Of a stretch of DNA of 64,000 bases, positions 32,823 to 44,375 are shown piece by piece. Made by a program: the position numbers and the translations under genes. A model generated the notes under the pieces. The model saw nothing but the letters and a program-made list of their open reading frames with translations. It was not told the origin of the DNA and did no database searches. The stretch spans positions 67,943,558 through 68,007,557 of the forward strand of contig NC_134825.1 of the NCBI RefSeq assembly GCF_004210375.1. The letters are read 5' to 3'. Origin of the DNA: Tachypleus tridentatus (taxonomy: Eukaryota; Arthropoda; Merostomata; Xiphosura; Limulidae). Positions within the stretch are counted from its first letter, which is position 1; each line of letters starts with the position of its first letter.

Positions 32823-35182
32823 TAGAACTTCAACTGGCATGCTGCATGAAACCAGAGATTTGCGGACTTATACAACGAAACATAAACCAAATGACCACTG
32901 GGAATGACAAATACAAAAAGATCTGCCACAAAAAAACTAGAAAATCTAAAATGCAAACAACAGAAAAGTCACCAACACGACAAACCATTAACTGAACTCA
33001 TAATTAACAGATACGACCGACAATTAAACACAGACGTGATACATCTACTTAACAAAGGATTCAACTTCGTAATAACACCTAGGTACATTCCAACCTTAGA
33101 AATTAATGCAAGTTTAGAAGACCTAGTCAGGAGACTTGCGATACTTTCCCCAGAAAACAAAAACAAGAAAACAACTGAAAACATCAGACAGAAAGAAGAC
33201 AACTTCAAAATTTTATTGACATACAACATCCAAACTTCCAAGACAAAAATTAAAAATTTTATATTTTCCAGAAACACCTAAAAACATCTTAAACGATTTT
33301 TCAAAGAATTTTCTCATGAAACCATCAATATAATTTCACAAAACAGAAAGCTAACAAACAATTTCACAGAACAAGACATTAATTCCATTACAAAACTAAA
33401 ACAAAACAAAAGCATAAAATTCTAAAAGCAGATAAAAGAAACGCTATAGTCATAATGAATACGAATGAATGTATCCAAAAAAATGAAGAATATCCTATCA
33501 GACACATACAAATTTAAACCATTACAAATAAATCAAACAAAAACACGCGATATGCAACTAAACAAAATACTACCAAAATTGAAAAAAGCCAACACAATTT
33601 CAAAATCACTTTAGTCCTAGCTACACAAGACTGACTCACGCACACCACAAATATAAGGCATCCCCAAGCCTCATAAACCAGATTGTCTATTATGACCAAT
33701 AATGTTCACTTATGAATCGTTAAATTACAGTCTTGATAAATACATGGCATGGGCCTTCTCCAAACGTGTAACATCAGCCAGATCATTCATCAAAGACTCT
33801 TTAAATTTGAAATCTAACCTATATCAACTTAATCATAAAGACTTAATGGCCAGTTTCGATGTTATATCCCTCTCTGTTATAGCCTTAGAACTCTATATCC
33901 AAAACCCTAATCCATCAATAGACATTCCCAGTGACCAATTAGCAACCCTCATAGAATTCACCACGATGAAGACAAACTTAATGTTCAACAACCACAACTA
34001 CATCTAAACAAGTGGTTTAAGCTTGGGCAACCCAGTATCACCAGTTCTAGCCAATATGTTTATCACACAAGTTGAAACACAAGCAATTAACATGGCAATA
34101 CATTCACCACTATACTGGTACAGATACGTAGACGACACGATTGTGGGATTCATATCTACAGAAAACACACTCAATTTTTTCAATCACATTAACTCTGTAC
34201 ATCCCAACATTAACTTCACGTGTGAACAGGAAGAAAACAATCACATATTATTTCTCAACCTTAAAATTACAAGAACCGATACACAATTTAAAACAGAAGT
34301 CCACCGAAAAATCACCCATACTGGACTATACATTTCTTAGGACTCAGCACATGAAACGAAACAAACACTTAGCATACTAAGAAACCAAATAAACACAGCC
34401 ATAAAACTATGCTTACCAGATAAAATTAACGACGAATTAGACAAAATAAAACAATTCTTCATCAACATCAACAAGCTATCTCCACAATTCGAAGAAATCA
34501 CGAAACCATATACTGCGGTATATATTCCCGACATCAGCAGAGAAATAACCAACATTTGGCAAAATCTAGTAACAAAATATGACATTTCAGTTAATACCAA
34601 ATTTATTTTAAAACTAGGCACAAAACTAACGTATATACTATGTAAATATTACACTGACAAACACCACACCAACATTGTTTATAAAATACAATGTGATAAC
34701 TGCCACGACTTCTGTATTGGTGAAACAAGTAGGAAAATGGAAACCAGATTCAAAGAACACAAAAAGTCACCTTCACACGTTATCGAACACTGCATCTCAA
34801 ATAAACACAACTTAACCATACAAAACACCCAATTACTAAATAAAGAAACAAACATAAACAAACGCAGAATTAAAGAAGCCTTGCTTACACAACAACTCAA
34901 ACCCTAAATAAACCAATACAAAGACACACCTTTATACGCATATTAATAAATATAATCAAACATCTAAGCACGCCCTCTACATTCCTAAACTCAGTTAAAC
35001 ATCCCTCTTCAAACATATAGTCAGCTATCGGTCAGTTACCTCCTTCTTTCTTTGTGAACCTGACCATCACCGAAGTAGGTCGAAACGTTGTTCACTCCTC
35101 TACATAAAAATTTCTACAACCCAAACCAGCCGTTTTTACATGTATATTTTTTTCTACAAATGGGATTTCTCGTTATCACTGA
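32823..35182 (+). mobile_element. Penelope-like element (RT plus GIY-YIG), broken (unit B)
   Basis: Counterpart of 23,145-25,482 in the same LINE position, so it was duplicated and not inserted twice. The N-terminal frame (32,904-33,281), RT frames (33,702-34,007 with SFDVISLS, the expected Asp of motif A, and 34,023-34,340 with the YRYVDDT box at about 34,120-34,140) and the GIY-YIG-like region (about 34,675-34,760) are all recognisable. It is interrupted a few times and looks inactive. Confidence 0.87.
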
Positions 35183-36853
35183 TTGATATCCTGCTAGATA
35201 ACCATTCAATTATAACAGAAGCAGGTATTTATTGTTCACCAACCAAATGTATTGACATAAACCTATTCCACAATATCTTTTCCCACTACCAAATACAATT
35301 GTAATAGGTGATCTGAATAGTGAATATAAAAACTTTGGACGTAAATCCACCAACACAAAGGGAAGACATCTATTGCAATTCATTGATGAAAATAATATAG
35401 CCGTAATAAACGACAGTACACCTACGCATACTACGTACGCTATAAATACAAGAGATATCTTAGACTTCTGCCTCACATTCTTTAATATCAAACAAAAGTT
35501 ATTAAATTTTAATGTGAGAAAAGATGTTGACAGTGATCTTCTTCCAATACGGTGTACCTTCGATCTCGATCCCCATAAAGATGTAACCTTTAAACAAGAC
35601 AAATTCAACTACAATTAAGCTAATTGCCAAGAATATCAGAAAGAATTAGACAACATATTACCAGAAAATGTTGAGCATACAGCCAACAACAAAGTAAAAG
35701 TTGATAGTTATAGTCAAATAATCACAGAGTACCAACCAAAACCAGCATCGGATACTGTACCATACGAACAACATAAAACTATAAATAACGCATGGAAATC
35801 GAACAAACAACTAATAAAACAGAAAAAAAGACAATTAAATAGACAGATCATGGCAACAAGAGACAAAGAAATAAAAACACAAATAAGCAGTATGAGAAAT
35901 AAAATCACACCAGAAATTATATTGTTAAACGAAGAAAAATCGGATAACATTTGCTTCCAACTAAACGAAAAAAAAAAAAACGATCCTAGAAAGTTTCGGT
36001 CGCACCTATAAAGACTCACCAAAGAAGCCACAATAAGAAAATATCCAACACTAAAATAAAATAACACATTATCGCACACCAACAAAGAAAAAGCAGAAGC
36101 CTTCATACAAGAACTACAAAACACTTTCAAAACACAACGACCCAGACGTGAACACCTATTTTTACAATAGAGTAAACAATAACGTAACAAATAACAGATA
36201 ATTAGAAAGCCCATATTTTCAAAACAGCCCCCTCAGGTATGCCTGCGCATTTACAACGCCTGAAACCGGGTTTCGATATCCGCGGCGGGCAGAGCACACG
36301 TAACTCATTGTGTACCTTTGTGCGTAATTCAACACAACAACAAACAACAAAACAACATTTTCCCAATCAATACTAACTACAATAACACCAATAACATAAA
36401 TGATTATAATAATGTAATGCTTACCAAAAATTTACATTAACAGAACTCAAACAAGCAGCTAAGAATACCAAAAACAAATCACCAGAAACTGACGACAAAC
36501 AAGCAATTATCTTCAAAAAAGGCACTTTGAAATTATTTTATCATCTATAAGCAATTTTTCATTTATCCTTTTACCCTGGTTACTCTGGGAAGTAAGCTTA
36601 TACATTCATGTTTCATAAAGAAGGTATGCCAGCCAATAAACCAAACACTTATCGACCACTCAGCCAAACTAGAGTCATTATAGAATATACTACTTAGGAC
36701 AGCATATAGAGTACCCAAAACCACTTCAAAGTTTATGCATAAATATTCAAATACACAAACAATAGTAGATAGATCCTACCTAGTAAAATAAAATATTTCG
36801 GTAAAATTTGGAGAAAAAGTGAACTATTATGCGAACTCGATAGGTATTGCATA
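35183..36853 (+). mobile_element. Jockey-like LINE, endonuclease to C-terminus (unit B)
   Basis: Counterpart of 25,483-27,127. Endonuclease segment 35,218-35,618 with the SDLLPI change, linker 35,730-36,180, a SINE-C at about 36,226-36,360, RT start about 36,640, and no RT core. This copy keeps a short stretch (36,443-36,475, ELKQAAKNTKN) deleted from unit A. Confidence 0.75.
36226..36360 (+). mobile_element. SINE-C inside the LINE linker (unit B)
   Basis: Counterpart of 26,527-26,662. Confidence 0.74.
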
Positions 36854-37758
36854 CGAGGTCTGTTCAAAAAATACGCGGACTGTTTGAATTGCGCGGCTCC
36901 AGTTGGTTCCAGTGGAATCCGCATGCTGTCGCTAGTTTTGCACAGATCAGCTGATTACGACGCCATTTCCCGATTGCAGATATCTTCATTTGTGTATTAG
37001 CTACGCGGTTTTAAGTGAAGTGCGATTTTTTCGTTTGGTGGATTTCAGAATGAATGACCTGAAGGAGCAACGACTTGCTGTGAAAATTTGTGTTAAGCTT
37101 GGAAAATCTGCGACTGAAACTTTTGCTATGCTTAACACGGCTTACGGTGATGTTGCTATGAAGCGTACGGCATGTTTCAAGTGGCATGAACGTTTTAAGG
37201 ATGGTCGACAGTCCATTGAAGATGATGAGCGTCCTGGACGTCCTTCCACGTCAACTGATGACCCACACGACGACAAAATCAACACCCTGGTGCGGGCAAA
37301 TCGACGTCTGACTGTTAGGGAGCTTGCTGAAGAGTTTGGGATATCAGTTGGATCCTGTTACGAGATTTTGACCGAAAAAATTGAAGATGCACCGCGTTGC
37401 TGCGAAATTTGTGCCTCAGAACTCGTGCGCTTTTGGCCAAACACTCGATCACTGTTCTTCCCCCCCTACTCACCTGACCTTGCTCCTTGCAATGTTTTCT
37501 TGTTCCCCAAACTCAAAAGACCCTTGAAAGGAAGAAGATTTGAGACGATTCCCGAGATTAAGGCAAATGCGACGAAGGAGCTGGAGGACACTACAAAAGA
37601 AGCGTACCAGGACTGTTTCAACAAGTGGAAACACCGTTGGGATAAGTGTGTGCGTCGGGGAGGAGAGTACCTTGAAGGGGTCCCAGACCTGTAACTTCTA
37701 AATAAAGTACATTTTGTTTTATGACGTCAGTCCGAGTATTTTTTTTGAACAGCCCTCG
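36854..37758 (+). mobile_element. Internally deleted mariner (unit B)
   Basis: A 905-bp mariner with TA at 36,852-36,853 and 37,759-37,760 and TIRs as in the other copies. It holds the best-preserved residual transposase frame of the four (37,050-37,694). It sits at the same site of the LINE 3' end as the other three. Confidence 0.9.
37050..37694 (+). pseudogene. Mariner transposase remnant, 214 codons
   Basis: Start chosen at MNDLKEQR, the usual mariner N-terminus; an upstream in-frame ATG at 36,990 lies in leader DNA. Residues 1-115 carry the DNA-binding helix-turn-helix domains (KWHERFKDGRQSIEDDERPG; RANRRLTVRELAEEFGIS). An added A near 37,375 shifts the stretch that should read EKLKMHRVAAKFVP out of frame until PPYSPDLAPC, where the frame returns. 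The catalytic domain lacks about 130 residues including both early Asp, and the third acidic residue is Asn (APCNVF). A full mariner transposase has about 345 residues. DNA binding might survive; catalysis cannot. Confidence 0.85.
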
Positions 37759-37877
37759 TATGTGATAAAGATAGTCCTAAACACCTCTCCCCGATTATTT
37801 GACAAATTAGATTATTAACATAAAATTATTTTAAAAGATAAAGAAATAATGAAAATAAATAAATAAAAATAAAACAA

Positions 37878-38006
37878 GTATGTGTGTTTTCTTATCACAA
37901 AGCCACAAGGGGCTATCTGCTTAGCCGATCAAGGGAAATCGAATCCCTGGTTTTAGCGGTTTTGTTTAAATCCGAAGACACACCGCTATACTAGCGGGGG
38001 GGGGGA
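37878..38006 (-). mobile_element. SINE-B (unit B, reverse)
   Basis: Counterpart of 28,150-28,275 with a longer G-run (about 10) at its 5' end. Confidence 0.74.
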
Positions 38007-38702
38007 ATAATATATATATACATACATAATAATAATAATAAATACTAAAATAAAAACATGCCACCTATGAGCGAGACATTAGTGAAGGAACTGATAGTGC
38101 AAAATACATGGACATTACCCCGAAGGGGGTCTGAGTAAATATGGGTTACTCTAATCCTCATATAATAATTTTTAATATACTAAACATTTCACTCTAACAA
38201 GGAAAAAAAAAAGAGGAAAAGGTCCAGTGCAACTGACCTTCCTGGGTACACATACATATATACCCAAACGTTCAATCCATATGCACATATAATTTCCAGC
38301 CCAAATCTAGGGGCTCTCAGAAAGTAAAGAAACAGGGTTGGAAGTAGTGTATACATTATGTTTTCGAACAAAAAAAATTCTGTTTTTCCTCCATGTCTAC
38401 AGCATTTATCGATTTTAATGAAGTCAAACTAGAGATTTATATTAATTCAAGAATTTTATAATAGATATATCCAGAACAGGATTATTCTTCAAGCAGTTTT
38501 GGAAATATTGATTTCCACAAGCCGTACAAAATTAATAGGAGCAGAGAAAACTCAGTTTAATTTTTTGAATAACAATGTCGCTTTTATTGATAATTTAAAT
38601 TATATGAAAAATAATGTATCGCTATATTTATCGTAAAACATTATTATGTTATTTTTTTCAATTGCAGCTGATGAAAATAAAAAGCATCCGTCAAGTTATA
38701 CA

Positions 38703-38774
38703 AGCCACCAGTGAGGTTCGAACTCACGACTCCTGGTTTACAAGACCAGTGCTCTACCCCTGAGCTATGATGGC
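38703..38774 (-). tRNA. tRNA-Thr (TGT), intact
   Basis: A fully paired 72-nt minus-strand tRNA: acceptor GCCATCA/TGGTGGC, D stem GCTC/GAGC, anticodon stem CTGGT/ACCAG with loop CTTGTAA, T stem GTGAG/CTCAC. It is identical to 58,405-58,476. A T5 run lies about 20 nt downstream, a good Pol III terminator. It is one of the two best candidates for an expressed ACA-decoding gene here. Confidence 0.94.
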
Positions 38775-38984
38775 TTGTACATATTTTTTAAAAACGCATT
38801 TTTTTTCTTTAATGTTCTACAGTTTTTTTGAATATTCGCTTATCGTTCAGTGAGTCAATTTAGCATTGTTAAAACGATCACACGTAAAAAAAATATAATA
38901 TTAGGAACATCTCTTCGACAACATTTCCAACAGTAAGGTATTGTACTGTTTTCTCCTCTGTTCAGATATATAATAGTTGTTGTT

Positions 38985-39102
38985 TTAAATTAAGCGTAAA
39001 GCGACACCGCGGACTGTCTGTGCTCCACCCACCATGGGTATGGAAACCCGGTTTTTTGTTATTGCAAGACATTCCGCTGTGCTACTAGTGGAGGCGACAC
39101 AT
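38985..39102 (-). mobile_element. SINE-C (reverse, end of unit B)
   Basis: Counterpart of 29,252-29,365. Confidence 0.65.
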
Positions 39103-39269
39103 ATAATAGTTCAATTGTGTTCAAGCATTGATTATGATTCAATATGAATATTGTTGTTATTTCATTGTGTTATATGCATCACCTGTACAAGAAGCCTCTT
39201 AATTATGTTAACACTTACGTAAGGTAAATATTACTCTCTATAAATCATATATTTAAAATGCAAGCATAA

Positions 39270-39339
39270 ATTTTAAAATCAGTAGTAGAGTGTTGGTCTA
39301 GTAACTCAAATGTTATGAGTTCGATCCTCGCAGTTGAAT
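39270..39339 (+). pseudogene. tRNA-Thr pseudogene (AGT), best-kept left copy
   Basis: A plus-strand relic with D-arm CAGTAGTAGAG, loop CTAGTAA (anticodon AGT), box B GAGTTCGATCCTC intact and 3' strand CGCAGTTG. The anticodon stem (TTGGT against CTCAA) pairs only partly and the 5' acceptor strand is lost. It begins a third, partial 9.7-kb unit at 39,114 that is more diverged than A and B. Confidence 0.65.
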
Positions 39340-39907
39340 TTCGTATTTTAACATTCAAACTAGTAAAATTTGGAACTGGATTCCACCTCTCGTTTGTTAT
39401 GTTGCCCTTACGGACAAAACTTCAAAGTATAAAAATATCGAAATCGATGAAAATTTTGCTCGTTTAGAAGGTATTTGAGATAATCCATTTAAATTATTCA
39501 TATAATTATACTAAGGAAAAGCATTAACAAATGTTCTTGAACAAATAACTAAAACTTTTTTCCGTGTTATTCATTTTCTTTGTAATTGTAACAATATTAA
39601 ATTATAAATGATATCACAATGATATCAACATACTAGATTTACTTACAATTCTAGCATATCACTTTTATTACATAGTTTTAGTTCTAAACTCATTTCTTCC
39701 TTAAAAGTTATCGCTCCCTGAGATCGGAATGTCTATAAAGATGTCTATAAAATGTCTAAAGGCATTTTCTTTGTCATTTTATCAACGTGATGTTTCTTTG
39801 CCGAAAGATTTTATTCCAGTAATGTGCGTGTAAGATGACACGATAATCTCAATGAACAGAGACCAAAGACAGCCTGGAAGGATCACCTATTTTAACCACT
39901 CACACAA
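39340..39907 (+). other. AGT-type 3' flank and start of module S
   Basis: Homologous, reversed, to 60,915-61,395 (including the GTAAGGGCAACATAACAAACG-like stretch missing from units A and B). From about 39,715 it is module S, which continues after the small Penelope-like insertion to about 40,105. No gene is seen. Confidence 0.5.
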
Positions 39908-39920
39908 CTCTACACTAATG

Positions 39921-40014
39921 AACATGACGATGACAGAAGAAGGTCGAAACGTTGTTCGCTCTTCTACGTAAAATATTTTCTCAACCCAAACGAGCCGATT
40001 TTACATATATATTT
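39921..40014 (+). mobile_element. Penelope-like 3'-end fragment with 13-bp target-site duplication
   Basis: A 94-bp fragment matching the 3' end of the Penelope-like elements at 25,365-25,455 (shared GGTCGAAACGTTGTTC and CAACCCAAACGAGCCG-like words). It is bounded by the direct repeats CTCTACACTAATG at 39,908-39,920 and 40,015-40,027. It is a severely 5'-truncated insertion into module S and carries only the hammerhead-like word and tail. Confidence 0.88.
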
Positions 40015-40120
40015 CTCTACACTAATGTGTTGTCTTCCAGCCAGTCATGAAAAACTAAAATGTCACATAAAGGACGCTTACCGTTGCAATTTGTACTGTT
40101 GTGACGTCATTAAGAAAGCA

Positions 40121-40395
40121 GAACGCTTTCCGAGACGTGGTCAATTGTTGAAGCAGTCGAATCGTAATCTGAGGGTCAGGAGTTCGAATCCCCGTTACTC
40201 TAAACATGCTCGTCCTTTTTAGCGGTCGGGCCGTTATAATGTGATAGGTCAATCCCACTATTCATTGGTAAAAGAGTAGCCAAAGAGTTGGCGGTGGTTG
40301 GTGATGACTAGTTGCCTTCCCTCTAGTTTTACACTGCTAAATTATAAACGGCTAGCACAGATAGCCCACGGGTAGATTTGTGCGAAATTCATTGA
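40121..40395 (+). mobile_element. SINE-A, hybrid of two copies
   Basis: A plus-strand SINE-A. Its first 60 bp match the reversed SINE at 60,430-60,492 exactly, while the part after the B-box region (about 40,185) matches the reversed SINE at 56,385-56,645. It is therefore a recombinant between two SINE-A copies. Box B region AGTTCGAATCCCC is intact. Confidence 0.82.
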
Positions 40396-40515
40396 AACTG
40401 TAAGGTATTAGGTGAAGAACAATGTATCGCCATATTTACTCTAACATAATTTTGTGTTATTTAGCTCAATTGAAGGCAATAGAAGTATAATCATTCGTCT
40501 CGTTTAAGATGTACA

Positions 40516-40587
40516 AACCACCAGTGAGGTTCGAACTCATGACCGCTGGTTTACGAAACCAGTGCTTTACCTCTAAGTTATGATAGC
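40516..40587 (-). tRNA. tRNA-Thr (CGT), degraded
   Basis: A minus-strand 72-nt tRNA with an intact anticodon arm (CTGGT TTCGTAA ACCAG). The acceptor relies on G-U pairs (GCTATCA/TGGTGGT), the D stem has one mismatch (ACTT/AAGC) with a changed box A, and the T stem has an A-C pair. No T4 run lies close downstream. Identical to 56,121-56,192. Probably a pseudogene. Confidence 0.8.
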
Positions 40588-41635
40588 TTGTTATTTCGTT
40601 TGTAAAACATATAATTTATTTATGAAATTATACAGTATGTTTAATATCAACTTATCGTTCAAACTATTAATATAGCACTGTTAAAACAATCACACGTGTA
40701 AAATATAATATTAATAACATTTCTTCAACTACATTTTCAAAGGTAAGGTATTGTACTGTTTCCTCCTCTGTTCAGGAATATAATTTGTAAATTAATCGGG
40801 GACAGGTGTTTTGTACTATCTTCATCATATATGCAATACCTGACGAGTTCGCATAATAGTTTATTTTTTCTCCAACTTTTATCGAAATATTTTATTGTAG
40901 TATGTAGGAGCCTACATAGGTCTATATATGTTTTGTACCTTTTGAGGATGTTTTCAACTGTTACTCCATTGTTTTTACCAGTTAGATTCCTACCATAGTT
41001 TGTTCTTCGCCAAATTTTTGTTTTTGTATTATTTATGTGGTTTGTCCATGTAAGTTTAGAATCATACGTTAATCCTAGAAATTTTGTTGATGTAGTAGTT
41101 TGGAGAAGTGCTCCATTCATAAAAATCTGTAGTTGTACCTTTTCACATTTCGTTCACTTTGAATATATGAGTTGCAGAGTTTTTGCTGTGTTTATTTTGA
41201 TTCAAAACTTTTGGCAGTATTCGCATACTCTGTTTAGTTCCGATCGTATATTTGTGGTGAATATTGCTGGTGTTTTGACACTTTTCCAGTTTGCTTCATC
41301 ATCAGCGAACTGTGATGAGTACCCATAATAAAGAGAATAGGGCTAAGAACCACTCTTTAAGAAACGTCGGTTTCTGGAGTGAAGAACTCGAGCAAGTTCT
41401 CTCCATGGTTACTCTACATTGTTTGTTTTTCAAAACGTTAGAGAGCCAGCGAATAATTCCAGGCGATAGTCCAATTTCATTCATAGGGAATCGAAGACCA
41501 TTGTGCCATACAGTATCGAATGCCTTATCGATGTCGAGAAAGTAAGCGACATTGCATTCTTTTTTTATTAAATCTATTTATTATTATTTCAGTTAATCTT
41601 AGTAAGTGACATGCCTTTTGTCTAAGTTTTTTGAC

Positions 41636-41866
41636 GGCCCGGCATGGCCAAGCGTGTTAAGGCGTGCGACTCGTAATCTGAGGGTCGAGGGTTCGCATCC
41701 CCGTCGCGCCAAACATGCTCGTCCTTTCAGCCGAGGGGGCGTTATAATGTGACGGTCAATCCCACTATTCGTTGGTAAAAGAGTAGCTCTAGAGTTGGCG
41801 GTGGGATGTGATGACAAGCTGCCTTCCCTCTGTAGTCTTACACTGCTAAATTAGGGACGGCGAGCA
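41636..41866 (+). mobile_element. SINE-A in the LINE RT region
   Basis: A plus-strand SINE-A with the full tRNA-like head (GGCCCGGCATGGCCAAGCG; box B GGTTCGCATCC), 3'-truncated at GGGACGGCGAGC. The anticodon-like loop reads CTCGTAA, as in tRNA-Thr(CGT). LINE sequence of roughly 400 bp expected here is missing, so deletion accompanied or followed the insertion. Mirror copy at 54,842-55,073. Confidence 0.85.
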
Positions 41867-42029
41867 TGTAGCCAGGGTAGAACGATAAACGAAAAATTGC
41901 TACTAGATGATCAAATAATTTCGAAGTGCCTTTTTCAAGACTATTTCTTATATGCTGTCACTATCTGGTGATTTGTTTTATGAAATCTTAACTGCTTGTT
42001 TGAGTTCTTGTAACGTAACGTTTTCGACA

Positions 42030-42312
42030 GGGGCCTGGCATGGCCTAGCGCGTTAAGGCGTGCGGTTCGTAATCTGAGGGTCGCTGGTTCGCGCCCCAGG
42101 TCGCGCCAAACATCCTCGCCCTCCCAGCTGTGGGGGCGTTATAATGTGACGGTCAATCTCACTATTCGTTGGTAAAAGAGTAGCCCAAGAGTTGGCGGTG
42201 GGTGGTGATGAATAGCTGCCTTCCCTCTAGTCTTACACTGCTAAATTAGGGACGGCTAGCACAGATAGCCCTCGAGTAGATTTGTGCGAAATTCCAAAAC
42301 CCAAACCAAACT
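42030..42312 (+). mobile_element. SINE-A, full length, with 10-bp target-site duplication
   Basis: A 283-bp complete member bounded by GTTTTCGACA at 42,020-42,029 and 42,313-42,322. Head GGCCTGGCATGGCCTAGCGC, body with GGTAAAAGAGTAGCCCAAGA, and tail GTGCGAAATTCCAAAACCCA. It is the reference copy of the family in this window. Mirror copy at 54,394-54,676. Confidence 0.93.
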
Positions 42313-44018
42313 GTTTTCGACAAACATTAGCTTATTATAGTCATTTATGTTATTCGTGTTATTGTTGTTGATATTGACTGGGAAATATGGTTTGTATAAT
42401 TCTGTATTAATATGATATGATCGTTTACTGTATTATAAAAATAGGTTTTCACGCCTGTGTCGTTGTGTTTTGAAAGTGTTTTGCAGTTGTTGTCTGAAGG
42501 CTTCTGCTTTTTTCTCTTGGTGTGTGCTAATGTGTTATTTTATTCTCGTATTGGGTATTTTTTTCTTGTGGTATCTTTGGTTCCCCTTTGTAACTGCGAT
42601 CGAAACGTTCTAGGATCGGTTTTTTTTCGTTTAGTTATCCCATTTTTCTGGCCTCATTTTTTTTTCAGATACTGTTTATTGGAGTTTTTATTTCTTTGTT
42701 TCTTCTTGCCATAAACTGTCTTCTTAATTGTCTTCGTTGTTTTATTAGTGTTATTAGTTGTTTGTTTGTTTCTATGCGTTATTTATAGTTTTATGTTGTT
42801 CCTGTGGTACAGTGTTAGTTGCTGCTTTTAGTCGGCACTCAGTGATTATTTGACTACAACTACCAACTTCTACTTTGTTGTTGGCTGTATGCTCAACATT
42901 TTCTGGTAATATGTTGTCTAATTCTTTCTGATATTCTTGGCTATTAGCTTTCTGGCAATTGAATTTTGTATTGTTTAAAGGTTATATCTTTATGGGGAGC
43001 GAGATCGAAAGCACACCATATTGGTAGATGATAACTGTCAACATATTTTCCCACATTAAAACTTAATAACTTTTATCTGATATTAAAGGAGGTGAGGCAG
43101 TTGCCTAGGATATCACTTATATTTGTAGCATACGTAGTATGCGTAGGTTTACTGTCATTTTTAGGACGATGTTATTTTCATCAATGAATTGCAATAAGTG
43201 TCTTCCATTTCTGTTGGTGGATTTACGTCCAAAGTTTTTATGTTTACTATTCAGATCACTTATTACAATTGTATTTTGGTAGTGGGAAAAGATGTTGTGG
43301 AATAGATTTATGTCAATACATTTTGTTGGTGAACAGTAAATACCTGCTAGTGTTAAAAATGAATGGTTATCTAGCAGGATATCAACAATTATATTTTCAT
43401 TATTACCGTTCATTTTAATTTTGAGTAACTGAAAGAATGTTCTTATACAATAAAATAATTCCTCTGTTAGTATCATGGTTGTTTATTCAAACTTTTCTAA
43501 CTGGCGTAAAATTACATATTTTAAATTTATTGTTAACATAAATCCGGGTTTCACTTAGAATAATAATATCAGGTTTAATTACTATTATTATGTCTTCGAT
43601 CTCGTGGTTCTTGGAAGTTAGTGAATCTTTGATGTTGATACCTAGAATTGTGAATTTGCTTTTAGTAAGTATCCAGTGATTGTTGTGGTATGTATGGCTT
43701 TCTTTATTATTTTTTTTTGCATCGCGTGTGAAGAGATCAAAGCAGTTTTTAGTTTGGGATGGATTTGTGTATTCTGCAATAAAATCTGTAAAGATGTTTT
43801 ATTTATATTTACTATTAAACTTGTTTCGTCGTTTCTGCTCTCTTTTATTGTATGAGTGTTGTTCTCTTGGGTGTTTGTTGTGTCTGTGTTTTTGTTAAGT
43901 TGTTGTGTATTGTTTACTGTTTTGGTTGGGTTTCGTTGTTCTTTTGTGTGTGATTTTCGTTGTGTGATGTTTTCCTTCAGCCTTTCTGCATTTTTCACTG
44001 TATCTGTTGTTGTATTGC

Positions 44019-44375
44019 TTTTTGCTTTTCAAATTTATATGTCTCAAGGTGTTATAGCCTTCAGAGTATATAATCATTTCAGTGATTCATTGCATGAGCA
44101 CATTTTTTACTGATGTCACAACAGTACAAACTGCAACGCTAAGTGTCCTTTATGTGACATTTTAGTTTCTAATGATTGGCTGGTAGACAACACATTAGTG
44201 TACAGTTGTACGAATGGTAAGAACAAGTGACCCCTTCAGGCAGTCTTTGGTCTCTGTTCGTAGAGATTGTCCTGTTCTTTTATCCACGCGTAACCGGAAT
44301 AAAAGTTTTCGGCAAGAAAAGAAGTCGGTTCTAATATGCCTCAGAATATGAATTATCTTTATAGACATTCCGATA
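44019..44375 (-). repeat. Spacer module S (left arm)
   Basis: Close counterpart of 392-745; the stretch 43,625-45,650 as a whole repeats 1-2,035 directly. Confidence 0.57.

Larger units (their letters stand above)
29375..39113. repeat. 9.7-kb tandem unit B
   Basis: The second copy of unit A with all the same insertions at the same places. It is followed at 39,114 by the start of a third copy that is soon diverged. Differences from A are scattered substitutions and homopolymer lengths. Confidence 0.87.
40785..44018 (-). mobile_element. Jockey-like LINE with endonuclease and RT (reverse)
   Basis: On the minus strand in order: Asn/Thr-rich tract and endonuclease start (43,990-43,500), endonuclease with IYCSPTKCIDINLFHNIFSH, ISDLNSKH and PTHTTYA (43,476-43,100), linker (42,960-42,440), then the RT with the palm segment ending KAFDTVWHNGLRFPMNEI (about 41,480-41,530), a FADDEANWKS catalytic box (about 41,290-41,320) and FLGLTYDSKLTWTNHI (about 41,030-41,075), and the C-terminus GKNNGVTVENILKRYKTYI. 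This is one of only two copies that keep the RT core. Two SINE-A copies interrupt it, and RT sequence around the first is deleted. Frames are broken many times. Confidence 0.8.

Noticed and set aside
39922-39957. Calling an active hammerhead ribozyme at the Penelope-like tail.
   Set aside because: The first conserved C is absent and stem II is weak; kept only as a hammerhead-like word.
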